From contig JAKAPL010000031.1 in NCBI GenBank assembly GCA_021807105.1, forward strand, positions 1-38,735: a stretch of DNA of 38,735 bases, read 5' to 3'. Shown here piece by piece: positions 1 to 7,549 of the stretch; position 1 is the first letter of the stretch, and every line of letters begins with the position of its first letter. The position numbers and the translations under genes were made by a program. The notes beneath the pieces were generated by a model. The model saw nothing but the letters and a program-made list of their open reading frames with translations, did no database searches and was not told the origin of the DNA. The stretch is from Myxococcales bacterium (lineage in GTDB: Bacteria; Myxococcota; Myxococcia; Myxococcales; JAKAPL01).

Positions 1-693
1 ACGGTCTCGGTGTCGGTCAACGGGACGGTGCTCGCCCAGGTCGCCTGCCCGAATGGTCCGCTGGTCGCGAACCCGACCGGCGAGTTCGACGTGGGCGGCC
101 TGTACGAGGGGACCGGCAGCGTGAGCAGCCCGTTCAACGGCCGGATCGACGAGGTCCGCCTGCGCCAGACCGCCGCCCAGCGCTACGAGCTCCCGCTGTT
201 CGGCCGCGCCCACGCCGAATGGGGGCAGAGTAGCTGCGGGAGCGGCCTTACGCCCCTGTACACGGGCACGGCCGGCGCCATCGTCGGCTTCCAGGCGAGC
301 GATCCGATGTGCCTCAACTCGACGTTCGCGGGGAACAGCCAGTGGGGCTCCTGGGGCGATGGACGCGTCACCCGGATTTACAGCAACGGCACGCAGCAGG
401 CGAACGTGAACCTCCCGTGCGCCGTCTGCCCCGGCGGCGACATGATCAACTGGGGCGATACGACCTGTCCCCCGGGTTGGAACCTCGCTTACGCCGGTCA
501 CATGGGCGGCATCTCGAGTGTCAATTGGGAATGGCAAACCGGCAAGCAGGTCTGCCTCAACGACGCGAGCTTCTCGAGCTCGTGGCAGGGCGGCGGGGGA
601 GAGTACCTCGTCCAAGAGGACGCTCGTTCAGGGAACTGGAGCTCCTGGTACGTCGACAGCGCGCCCGTCCCCTGCGCGCTCTGCTATCAGTAG
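1..693 (+). CDS. C-terminal part of a LamG plus short-chain-collagen-C4-like surface protein (5' end outside window)
   Basis: The reading frame is open from base 1, so the true start lies upstream; an in-frame GTG at base 10 is internal. The first ~62 codons match the end of the LamG-like domain in the gene at 1068-2652 almost base for base. After that comes a Cys/Trp-rich domain made of two similar halves. Each half begins with WG then a Cys and Tyr-x-Gly, has a central CL, and ends in PCAVC (about residue 140) or PCALC (C-terminus). This two-fold pattern is the one I know from the C-terminal non-collagenous domain of sponge short-chain collagen C4/spongin. Seen here: the motifs, the internal duplication and the paralogy. 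Inferred: an upstream lipoprotein signal and collagen-like repeats as in the neighbour. The role is unknown, probably extracellular structure or adhesion. Confidence 0.8.
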   Translation, partial: TVSVSVNGTVLAQVACPNGPLVANPTGEFDVGGLYEGTGSVSSPFNGRIDEVRLRQTAAQRYELPLFGRAHAEWGQSSCGSGLTPLYTGTAGAIVGFQASDPMCLNSTFAGNSQWGSWGDGRVTRIYSNGTQQANVNLPCAVCPGGDMINWGDTTCPPGWNLAYAGHMGGISSVNWEWQTGKQVCLNDASFSSSWQGGGGEYLVQEDARSGNWSSWYVDSAPVPCALCYQ

Positions 694-807
694 TCGCTCC
701 CGCGCGGCCGGGGCGTCGGACCGCGAGTGAAGGCGAAGGCGGCCGCGGCGCCTCCGTCCGCCGCGTACCGCGGGGCAAGCGGCGCGTTCCCCTAGGCCCA
801 CCGAGCC

Positions 808-992
808 TGAGATTCGGAGTAGGGGTTTCCGCTTCGCAACCACCCGACAATCACACGCCGACCGCCTGCCGTCCACGACCTCTCGGCTCGATCGCGAGCA
901 GCAGCCGAGGGTTTAACCCGTTGAAATCGCGTCCCGCTGCCCTCGCCCTAGACGTGCGCCACGTCACCCGTACGGACCTACTCCGAATCTCA
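808..992. repeat. Widely spaced 16-bp inverted repeat
   Basis: TGAGATTCGGAGTAGG at 808-823 is repeated as its exact reverse complement at 977-992, 153 bases apart. Fifteen bases of the same motif (CCTACTCCGAATCTC) recur at 11655-11669, upstream of another lipoprotein gene. It may be the two ends of a small decayed element or a shared regulatory site; the sequence alone does not decide. Confidence 0.55.
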
Positions 993-1008
993 GACCGAGC
1001 GGCGGCCG

Positions 1009-1037
1009 TTGACCTACCTGCGGCCGGGCGGTTAGTC
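1009..1037 (+). promoter_or_regulatory. Sigma70-like promoter for the collagen-like lipoprotein gene
   Basis: TTGACC at 1009-1014 and TTAGTC at 1032-1037 are separated by exactly 17 bases. Transcription would start near 1044. The short leader carries the purine-rich stretch GAGGGAGAG a few bases before the ATG at 1068, a good ribosome binding site. Confidence 0.6.
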
Positions 1038-1067
1038 TGCTCGCGGCTCTAGTCCGAGGGAGAGATC

Positions 1068-2652
1068 ATGACACTCCGCAGCGCCGGCGTCTTCGCCGCT
1101 TTCGCCCTCCTCGCCGGTTGCCCCGGCACCACCGGACCCCAGGGATCCACGGGACCCTCCGGCCCCACGGGCCCGACCGGCTCACCGGGCGTGACCGGGG
1201 CGACGGGTCCGCAAGGCCTACCCGGGGCCACGGGATCTCCGGGCGAGAACGGCCTCAACGGGGCGACCGGGGCGACGGGAACAGCCGGCGGGACCGGCGA
1301 GTTCGTCCTCGGCGGCGGGGCGACGCTCACCTTCGATGGCGGGATCGGCGTCATCGCCGGGCCGATGGGCCCCGAAGGCCCCCAGGGACCGACCGGACCG
1401 CAGGGCCTTCCCGGCCTTCCCGGCCTCCCCGGCGCCACGGGCCCCACGGGCCCCCAGGGATCGACCGGCGTCGCCGGGCCCATCGGCCCGACCGGCCTCC
1501 CCGCCTCCGGCGAAGGGACGCTCACGCTCGACTTCGAGTTCGACGAGACCAGCGGCACCACCTTCGCCGACTCCTCGGGCAACGGCAACACGGCCTCCGC
1601 GCCGCTCGGCGGCATCGCCGCGGGCTCGGGCGGCCACTCCGGCAACGCCATCAACTTCAGCGGCGGCGTCGTCCGCGTCCCCGGCCCGACCAGCATCAAG
1701 GACGCGCCGCAGATCTGGGCCGAAGCCTGGATCTACCCCGAACCGTCGTTCACCAGCGACGAGATCATCCTCTCCAAGATCGGCTCCTACACCCTCTTTC
1801 AGAGCGACCAGAACGTCGGGTTCACCGTGTACGGTCAAGCCCACCCGACCACCGCCTGCACGGCCCAGGCCGCGACCAACCCGATCTCGGCCACCATCCC
1901 CGGTCTGGACCCACGTCGCCGGCTGGTACGACGGACTGACGGTCTCGGTGTCGGTCAACGGGACGGTGCTCGCCCAGGTCGCCTGCCCGAATGGTCCGCT
2001 GGTCGCGAACCCGACCGGCGAGTTCGACGTGGGCGGCCTGTACGAGGGGACCGGCAGCGTGAGCAACCCGTTCAACGGCCGGATCGACGAGGTCCGCCTG
2101 CGCCAGACCGCCGCCCAGCGCTACACGCTGCCTCTGGTCGGCGGCACCCACACCGAGTGGGGACAGAGTAGCTGCGCGAGCGGCGCGTCGGCGATCTACA
2201 CGGGGACCGCCGCCGCGCTCTTCGGCTACTACGGCGAGGGAGTCAGCTCGCCGCTCTGTCTCGACAACAACACGAACATCGCCGGCACGAGCATGCAGCC
2301 ATGGGGCTCAGGGGTCGTCTCGCGAATCAAGGCCGGGAACAACGCTGATTACGTCAACACCCAGACCGTCACGTGCGCGCTCTGCCCGGGGAAACAGATG
2401 ATCGATTGGGGCGTCATGACCTGCCCGGCCGGCTGGAACCTCGCCTACGCGGGCCACCTGGCCAACTTCTCGACGTCCTGGTCGGGCGGCTGGAGCAGCG
2501 GCGGCGCCTTCTGTCTCAACGACACCGGCTACGCCTGGAGCAACCTGGGCGCGAGCGTCATGCTGTGGCGCGCCGACCAGAACGATGGCAACCGCGGATC
2601 CTACCTCAGCGGCGGCGGCCAACCCGTCCCCTGCGCGCTCTGCTATCAGTAG
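1068..2652 (+). CDS. Collagen-like lipoprotein with LamG-like and short-chain-collagen-C4-like domains, frameshifted
   Basis: The N-terminus is a lipoprotein signal ending in LLAGC, so Cys18 is the likely lipidated residue. Twenty Gly-X-Y triplets follow (residues 20-79, rich in GPT and GAT), then an 18-residue break and 16 more triplets (98-145). A LamG/concanavalin-like domain (from about 150) contains [17 protein letters not shown]. From about residue 363 there are two Cys-rich half-repeats ending in CALCPG and CALCYQ, the pattern of sponge short-chain collagen C-termini. The frame that begins at 1068 fails after base 1898. The frame giving [11 protein letters not shown] and matching the upstream paralogue is shifted by +1. 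One extra C in the CCCC run at 1898-1901 explains this. Joined, the protein is about 527 residues. The shift may be a genuine mutation, a phase-variable tract or an assembly error. Presumably surface-exposed; function unknown. Confidence 0.8.
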
Positions 2653-2700
2653 TCGCTCCCGCGCGGCCGGGGCGTCGGGGGCGGACGGCGGGCGGCGGCG

Positions 2701-3156
2701 TCACCGGCGCTCGTGCCGGAGGACGCAGCGGTCGTACGCCTGGAAGAGATCGCGCAGGGTCGCGTCCCACGACAGCTCGATGGGGGGCTCGGTGGGGTTT
2801 GCGAAGAGCGCGCCGCCGGCGGCGCCGGGGTAGAGGCGGGCGCGGACGGCCGGGCTGATCGGATCGTCGGTGGGCGTCAGATCGTGGAGCCAGGCGAGGC
2901 GGCCCCAGAAGCGCTCCTCGAGGGCGAGGCAGGGGCGGGCGGCGGGCCGGACCGCCGCGGGCACGGCCGGCGTCGCGGCCGGCGTCCGGGCCGCGGCCGG
3001 GTTGGCCGCCGCGGTCGCCGTGGCCGGCGGCGCGGGCACGACCGTCATCGTCCCCTCCGTCCGCGCGCCCGGCGGCTCGACGGCAATCCAGCCTTCCGGC
3101 AGCGCGATCTTCTGCGCGACGACGAGGCTCACGATCAGCATGGCGACCATGACCAT
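2701..3156 (-). CDS. Hypothetical single-pass anchored protein
   Basis: About 150 residues. A hydrophobic N-terminus (MLIVSLVVAQKIALP) looks like a membrane anchor or uncleaved signal. It is followed by an Ala/Pro/Thr-rich linker (about residues 40-75) and a C-terminal domain containing ERFWGRLAWLHDL and SWDATLRDLFQAYDRC. I do not recognise the C-terminal domain. A strong Shine-Dalgarno (GGGGAGGG) lies just before two possible ATGs, at 3156 and 3150. The second has better spacing and may be the real start. The gene is 57 bases downstream of the NTF2-like gene on the same strand and is probably co-transcribed. Confidence 0.65.
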   Translation of the reverse strand: MVMVAMLIVSLVVAQKIALPEGWIAVEPPGARTEGTMTVVPAPPATATAAANPAAARTPAATPAVPAAVRPAARPCLALEERFWGRLAWLHDLTPTDDPISPAVRARLYPGAAGGALFANPTEPPIELSWDATLRDLFQAYDRCVLRHERR

Positions 3157-3213
3157 CCCTCCCCTCGCCCGGATGATTCCCCGGCTGGGACTCAGGGTGG
3201 GACGGAGGCCGCG

Positions 3214-3633
3214 CTACTGCAAGAAGTCGGTGTTCGGCTCGCCGGCCTCGTCGGAGATCGGCGAGGCGTGGTGGACCACGAGCTTCCAGGCACGTCCGAT
3301 CCGCTCGAAGACGTTCGTCGCCTGGACCGCGACGAGCGCGTCGTCTTCGTGGTGCACCTTCTCGGTGAGGATCACCCAGGCGGCCTCCCCGCGGACGTTC
3401 ACCTGCACGTCCGTGAGGACGAACCGGATCCGGCCGCTCCCCGCGAACAGCGCCGCGAGCGTCGCGCGGACGTCCGGCCAGCCGCGCACGAGCGGCTGCG
3501 CGGGGTGGACGAGCGCCGCATAGTCGCGCGTCACCCAGATCTTCTCCATGGCGGCGAGGTCCTGCGCCTCGAAGGCGCGATAGAAGGCCTCGTTGGCCCT
3601 CCCCACGGCGGCCCGGTCGCTCTCGGCGCTCAT
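3214..3633 (-). CDS. NTF2-like / SnoaL-like protein
   Basis: 139 residues, the usual size for a single NTF2-like cone domain. Family features are the N-terminal helix (ANEAFYRAFEAQDLAAMEKIW), the HP followed by VRGWPDV (the 'aggregate' turn after the first helices), and strands with FVLTDVQVNVRGEAAWVILTE and the closing WKLVVHHASPI. Proteins with this fold are either small enzymes or non-catalytic ligand-binding modules, so the substrate cannot be named. The start codon lies 44 bases from that of the divergent plsX-like gene. A -10-like TATCTC preceded by TGG ends 8 nt before the ATG, suggesting a nearly leaderless message. Confidence 0.85.
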   Translation of the reverse strand: MSAESDRAAVGRANEAFYRAFEAQDLAAMEKIWVTRDYAALVHPAQPLVRGWPDVRATLAALFAGSGRIRFVLTDVQVNVRGEAAWVILTEKVHHEDDALVAVQATNVFERIGRAWKLVVHHASPISDEAGEPNTDFLQ

Positions 3634-3641
3634 CGCTTCCG

Positions 3642-3671
3642 GAGATACCAGCCGCGCCGCCGTGGTACAAG
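3642..3671. promoter_or_regulatory. Two divergent extended -10 boxes
   Basis: On the minus strand TGGTATCTC (3650-3642) faces the NTF2-like gene, 8 nt from its ATG. On the plus strand TGGTACAAG (3663-3671) faces the plsX-like gene, 6 nt from its GTG. No clear -35 box is seen for either. Both fit the TGn-TA extended -10 pattern, and both imply very short or absent leaders. Confidence 0.45.
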
Positions 3672-3677
3672 AAGCGG

Positions 3678-4763
3678 GTGAGAACCGTCACGGTCGCGGT
3701 CGACGCGATGGGCGGCGAGCAGGCGCCGGACGAGCCGGTCCGCGGCGTCGCGAACCTCTCGCTCGGGGCCGGCGGGCCGCAGATCCTCCTCGCCGGCGAC
3801 GAGCGGCAGATCACCGCCCGGCTGGAGCGGCTCCCGCACAACCCGGAGCAGATCGAGGTCCGCCACGCGGGGGGCCCCTCGCCTCGCGCCGCCCTCGTCG
3901 AGGCCGTCCGCCTGCTCGCCGCGGGCGAGGCCGACGCCGTGGTGACCGCCGGCGCCTCCGCCGACGCCCTCGCCGCCTGTCGCGAGCAACTGCGCCTGCT
4001 GCCCGGCGTCCCGAGTCCGGCCCTCGCCGCCGTCTACCCGACGCAGCAGCGCCGCGGCCGTCACGGCGACCCGTTCACGTTGTTGCTCGACATCGGCGCG
4101 ACCCTCGACGCGTCCGCCCAGGACCTCTGCGCCTTCGCCGTCCTGGGGGCCGTTTACGCGCGGGCCATCTCGGTGAACCCACGCCCGCGCGTCGCCCTGC
4201 TCGCGACCGGCCGCGATCCAGCCCATGGCCCCCCCGCGGTCGTGGAGGCGCACGCCCGCCTGCGCGCGCTTCCCGGTCTCGACTTCGCGGGCAACGTGCT
4301 GGCCACGGACATCCCAGAGGGGCGGGCGGACGTGATCGCCTGCGGCGGCTTCACGGGCAACGCGGTCATCAGCCTGCTCGACGGCGTGAACGGCCTCGTC
4401 GTGGACCTCGCCCGGTACGCCCAGAAGCAGCGGCTCCTCTGGCGGGTGGGCCTCGCGATGCTCTCCGGCGGCGTCGCGCGCCTCAAGCAGCTCACCGACT
4501 GGGAGCAGTACGGCGGCGCCCCGCTGCTCGGCTACGAGAAGCTGCTCCTGCGCGCCCACCCGCGGTCGGGGGCGCTCGCCATCCAGAACGCCTGCCGCGT
4601 CGCGGCGAAGGCGGTCGCCGCGGACCTCCCGGCGGGGGTGGCGCAATTGCTGGCCAGTCCCGCCCTCTACGGCCTCGCTCCCCCCTCCCTCGCCGCGGGA
4701 GAGGGAGCCGGCGGGGGGGCCCCGGGTCGACCGCGGCCTCCGGGGACGGGCCGCGCCCCATGA
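3678..4763 (+). CDS. Divergent PlsX-like phosphate acyltransferase
   Basis: PlsX makes acyl-phosphate from acyl-ACP for phospholipid synthesis. Family features seen: the N-terminal VDAMGG with the next residues EQAP (usually DHAP), LLAGDERQI, a glycine-rich VVTAGASADALAAC where PlsX normally has SAGNTGAL, a LLDIGA segment and CGGFTGN where most PlsX have CDGF(V/T)GN. The loss of the Asp in that last motif and the replaced Asn-Thr-Gly suggest altered or lost activity. The usual neighbours rpmF and fabH are absent, so this may be a paralogue with a new job. The GTG start is supported by the extended -10 just upstream and by the immediate VDAMGG. The last ~35 residues are low-complexity. The stop overlaps the start of the phosphatase gene (ATGA), implying translational coupling. 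Confidence 0.75.
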   Translation: MRTVTVAVDAMGGEQAPDEPVRGVANLSLGAGGPQILLAGDERQITARLERLPHNPEQIEVRHAGGPSPRAALVEAVRLLAAGEADAVVTAGASADALAACREQLRLLPGVPSPALAAVYPTQQRRGRHGDPFTLLLDIGATLDASAQDLCAFAVLGAVYARAISVNPRPRVALLATGRDPAHGPPAVVEAHARLRALPGLDFAGNVLATDIPEGRADVIACGGFTGNAVISLLDGVNGLVVDLARYAQKQRLLWRVGLAMLSGGVARLKQLTDWEQYGGAPLLGYEKLLLRAHPRSGALAIQNACRVAAKAVAADLPAGVAQLLASPALYGLAPPSLAAGEGAGGGAPGRPRPPGTGRAP

Positions 4764-5767
4764 AGTCCGCCCCCCCGGAGCTCCACTGGACCCGCGCCTT
4801 CCGCTGGGATCTCGACAAGACCTACCTCTCGACCGACTTCGACACCGTCCGTGGCCTGCTGCGCACCGCGCTCCAGCGGGCCGGGCAGAAGCGGTCGATT
4901 GCCGGCGCCGCCGCCCTCGTGCGCCAGATCCGGGCCGCCGGACCGCACCGCGTCTGCATCATCTCCGGAAGCCCGCGCCAGATGCGCCGCGTCCTCGAGC
5001 AGAAGCTGCGGCTCGACGGCGTCGAGTGGGACGAGTTCGTCCTCAAGCCCAACCTCAGGAACCTCGTCCGAGGCCGCTTCCGCGCCCTGCGGGACCAGGT
5101 CGGTTACAAGCTCCCCGTCCTCTTCGACGGCCGCTCCCGCGTCGCCCCGGATTGCCGGGAGTTCCTCTTCGGCGACGACGCGGAGGCCGACGCGTACGTC
5201 TACTCGCTCTTCGGCGACGTCCTCGCCGGCCGCGTGTCGGCGCAGGCGCTCGCCGAGGTGCTCGACGCCTGCGCCGTCTATCCCGATCAGAAGGAGGCGG
5301 CCCTGTCGCGCGCCGCCACCCTCCCCCGGGTCGACGCGGTCACCCGAATCTTCATCCACCTGGAACGCCGTTCGCCCCCGGCGCGCTTCGCCCCGTACGG
5401 CCCCCGCCTCGTCCCCATCTACAATTATTTCCAGGCCGCCCTCGTCCTCTTCGCCGACGGCGTCCTCCCCGCCCGCGCCGTCCTGGAGGTCGCCGCCGAG
5501 ATGGTGAGCGGCTACGGCTACAGCCTCGCCTCGCTCGGCAACTCGCTCCAGGACCTCCTGCGCCGAGGCTACGCCGAGGTCGGCGCCTTGACCGGCCTCG
5601 CCGACGCCGTCGAGCAGTACGCGAACCTCTTCGACGTCTTCCGCCCCGCGAAGGACATCCTCCTCGCCTTCGGCCGCCGCCTCGGCGCCTTGGGCGAGCC
5701 CGCCCCGCCCGCGCCGCCGCCGCCGATCGACTACCTCGCCCGCCTCGGGGACACGCGGAGAGGATGA
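4760..5767 (+). CDS. APP1-like (DUF2183) HAD-type phosphatase
   Basis: 335 residues. The motif order resembles phosphatidate phosphatase APP1 catalytic domains: WDLDKTYLST near the N-terminus (DxD-like nucleophile motif, D17 and D19), VCIISGSPRQM (motif II, Ser), VLKPNLRN (motif III region) and FLFGDDAEADAYVY (acidic motif IV). This supports a Mg-dependent phosphohydrolase, possibly acting on a phosphorylated lipid; the substrate is inferred. The C-terminal half has no domain I recognise; it includes a hydrophobic stretch around IYNYFQAALVLFADGVLPA. The ATG overlaps the plsX-like stop by four bases, so the two proteins are probably made together. A longer open frame upstream reads through plsX out of frame and is not coding. 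The gene ends 3 bases from the convergent permease gene. Confidence 0.75.
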   Translation: MKSAPPELHWTRAFRWDLDKTYLSTDFDTVRGLLRTALQRAGQKRSIAGAAALVRQIRAAGPHRVCIISGSPRQMRRVLEQKLRLDGVEWDEFVLKPNLRNLVRGRFRALRDQVGYKLPVLFDGRSRVAPDCREFLFGDDAEADAYVYSLFGDVLAGRVSAQALAEVLDACAVYPDQKEAALSRAATLPRVDAVTRIFIHLERRSPPARFAPYGPRLVPIYNYFQAALVLFADGVLPARAVLEVAAEMVSGYGYSLASLGNSLQDLLRRGYAEVGALTGLADAVEQYANLFDVFRPAKDILLAFGRRLGALGEPAPPAPPPPIDYLARLGDTRRG

Positions 5768-5770
5768 ACC

Positions 5771-6559
5771 TCAGGAGCTGGCCGAGGTGTAGTGGCGCAG
5801 GGCCTCTCCGAAGACGAGGCGCGCGGCGAGGAAGAAGACCACGGCGCCGGAGAGCGCCAGCGCGCCGGTGCGCCAGGTGAGCGTGCCGAGCAGGGCCATC
5901 GCCGGATAGGTCGTCAGGATCGCGAGCGGCACCACGAAGGTGAAGAGGAAGCGAAAGACGCCGCGGAAGACCGAGACGGGCCAGCGGGCGGCGTCGAAGA
6001 TCGAGCCGAACAGGTAGACGAGGTTGTCGAGCTTGACGACCCAGAACGCGATCGAGACCGCGAGGATCCAGAGGGAATAGAGGAGTGCCACGGCCGCGAG
6101 GAAGAGGACGACCGAAGCGGCGGCCTGCCCGGCCGTCGGCAGGTGGCGGAGCTTCACCAGCGCGAAGCCGAGGACCGCCACCCCGCCGAGCGCGTCCGCC
6201 CCCCGCCACGGGAGGATCCGGGAGGTCGAGACGAGGAGCTGCGCGTCGGCGGGCTTGAGCAGGACGAAGTCCAGGGTCCCCTTGCGGATGTGCTCGACGA
6301 TCGCGACCAGGCACGGGTTGACCGCCCCGTCGAGGACGCCCTTGAGCAGCGTGAACCAGCCGATCACGAGGAGGGCCGCGGGGAACGTCCAGCCGGCGAG
6401 CGTGGGCCGGCGATCGAAGACGATGAGCAACGGGGCCAGCGTGACCGCGAGCCAGAAGAGGCTCATCACCCCGTCGGCGAAGAAGTCCGCCCGGTACTGG
6501 AGCGAGGTGAGCGCGGCGACGCGGAGCTGCGCGCCGAGGAGTTGGAGGGCCCTACGCAC
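5771..6559 (-). CDS. ABC-2 type permease (ABC2_membrane_6/DUF990-like)
   Basis: 262 residues with about six hydrophobic segments. The hallmark stretch RKGTLDFVLLKPADAQLLVS corresponds to the conserved 'G.LD..L.KP...L' motif of DUF990-type ABC export permeases. It probably pairs with the permease encoded just upstream (6552-7370) and the ATPase at 7550-8524 to form an exporter of unknown substrate. The GTG start overlaps the upstream permease stop by 8 bases, a typical coupled junction. It reads from a short N-terminal cytoplasmic segment (LGAQLRVAALTSLQYRADFF). Confidence 0.85.
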   Translation of the reverse strand: MRRALQLLGAQLRVAALTSLQYRADFFADGVMSLFWLAVTLAPLLIVFDRRPTLAGWTFPAALLVIGWFTLLKGVLDGAVNPCLVAIVEHIRKGTLDFVLLKPADAQLLVSTSRILPWRGADALGGVAVLGFALVKLRHLPTAGQAAASVVLFLAAVALLYSLWILAVSIAFWVVKLDNLVYLFGSIFDAARWPVSVFRGVFRFLFTFVVPLAILTTYPAMALLGTLTWRTGALALSGAVVFFLAARLVFGEALRHYTSASS

Positions 6560-7370
6560 CGTAAGCCGAGTAGCGGCGCACGCCGCGCCGGAAGACCGCG
6601 AGCGCGGCGACCCACGCCGCCGCGACCCAGGCCCACTCGATGGCGAGCCCGGAGAGCGCCTCGGGACGGCCGATCCGGCCGATGAGGATCTCGACGGGCA
6701 GGCCGAGCATCCCGCGGAAGGGGAGCGCGAGGACGACGCGCCGCACGGCCGCGGGGAAGAGGGCGACGGGGACGAAGTAGCCGGAGAGCACGTAGAAGAG
6801 GCCGAACCAGAAGTCCGCGACCGCGAGGGACTGCTCGAAGAAGAAGGCGAGCGCGCCGATGGCCGACATCACCCCGAAGCCGAGCAGCCAGCCGCCCCCG
6901 ACCGCCGCGGCGAAGGCGAACCAGAGGAGCGGGTCCGCCGTCAGGTGGCCGCGGCCCGCCGCCACGAGGGCGGCGATCGCGATCGGCAGGCAGAGCAAGA
7001 GCCGCAGCGGCAGCACGGCGAGGTTCTCTGCCGCGTAGGCGGCGAGCGGGTGGACCGGCCGCAACAGGCGCATCGAGATGAGCCCCTCGCGGATCTCGCG
7101 GTTCATGTCCCAGGCGACCCAGACGCCGGTGAGCTGGCGGACGACGAACGCGGCGAGGAAGTAGGCGGTGAAGTCGCGCGTGTCGTAACCGCCGACGGGC
7201 CCGCCCTCGCGCGCGACCTCCGTCCAGAGGGCGAGCATGATGAGCGGCATGGTGGTGGTGAGCAGCCAGACGACGAACTCGGCCCGGTAGGCGACCGCCT
7301 CCGCCGCGCCCACCGCGAGGAGCGTCGGGAAGGCGCGCAGCGCGCGCCGCGCCGGGGCGAGCGCGCGCAT
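6552..7370 (-). CDS. ABC-2 type permease (DUF990-like), first permease of the operon
   Basis: 272 residues, about six membrane segments. It resembles the second permease in layout: an N-terminal AYRAEFVVWLLTTTMPLIML helix, then REIREGLISMRLLRPVHPLA, the equivalent of the family 'G.L...L.RP..PL' motif. The two permeases would form the heterodimeric membrane part of the exporter. The start ATG at 7370 abuts a MITE-like insertion. If that insertion and one target copy are removed, the ATPase stop and this ATG fuse to TGAATG, so the genes were once directly coupled. Confidence 0.87.
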   Translation of the reverse strand: MRALAPARRALRAFPTLLAVGAAEAVAYRAEFVVWLLTTTMPLIMLALWTEVAREGGPVGGYDTRDFTAYFLAAFVVRQLTGVWVAWDMNREIREGLISMRLLRPVHPLAAYAAENLAVLPLRLLLCLPIAIAALVAAGRGHLTADPLLWFAFAAAVGGGWLLGFGVMSAIGALAFFFEQSLAVADFWFGLFYVLSGYFVPVALFPAAVRRVVLALPFRGMLGLPVEILIGRIGRPEALSGLAIEWAWVAAAWVAALAVFRRGVRRYSAYGA

Positions 7371-7374
7371 TCAA

Positions 7375-7548
7375 CCCGTCTTATTCACGGTACGGCGTAG
7401 CGAGGCGTTCGAGACCGCAGCCGAGAAGGGCAAGCGCAGCGACGACCGACGAGGCGTGCGTAAAGCACGCCGCAGGAGGAAGGAGCGAGCACGCCCTTCG
7501 CAGGCGCGGGATCGGACGCCGCAGCAGCCGGACCGTGAATAAGACGGG
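7375..7548. mobile_element. MITE-like element, family 2, copy 1 (between ABC ATPase and permease genes)
   Basis: This is a 174-bp element with perfect 17-bp terminal inverted repeats: CCCGTCTTATTCACGGT at 7375-7391 and its complement at 7532-7548. It is flanked by the 5-bp direct repeat TTCAA (7370-7374 and 7549-7553), a good candidate target duplication. It has no coding capacity. Internal complementary pieces (GGCGTGC around GTAAA; GAAGGGC with GCCCTTC) let the whole element fold into one long hairpin. A second copy lies at 29902-30110. The insertion separates two genes of one operon without breaking either. Confidence 0.75.
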
Positions 7549-7549
7549 T

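Larger units (their letters stand above)
694..1067. other. Intergenic region between the tandem collagen-like genes
   Basis: I see no convincing gene in these 374 bases. Bases 694-719 repeat the sequence that follows the stop of the second gene (2653-2678), so the duplication runs past the stop codon. The rest holds a 16-bp inverted repeat and a sigma70-like promoter, listed separately. Confidence 0.6.
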
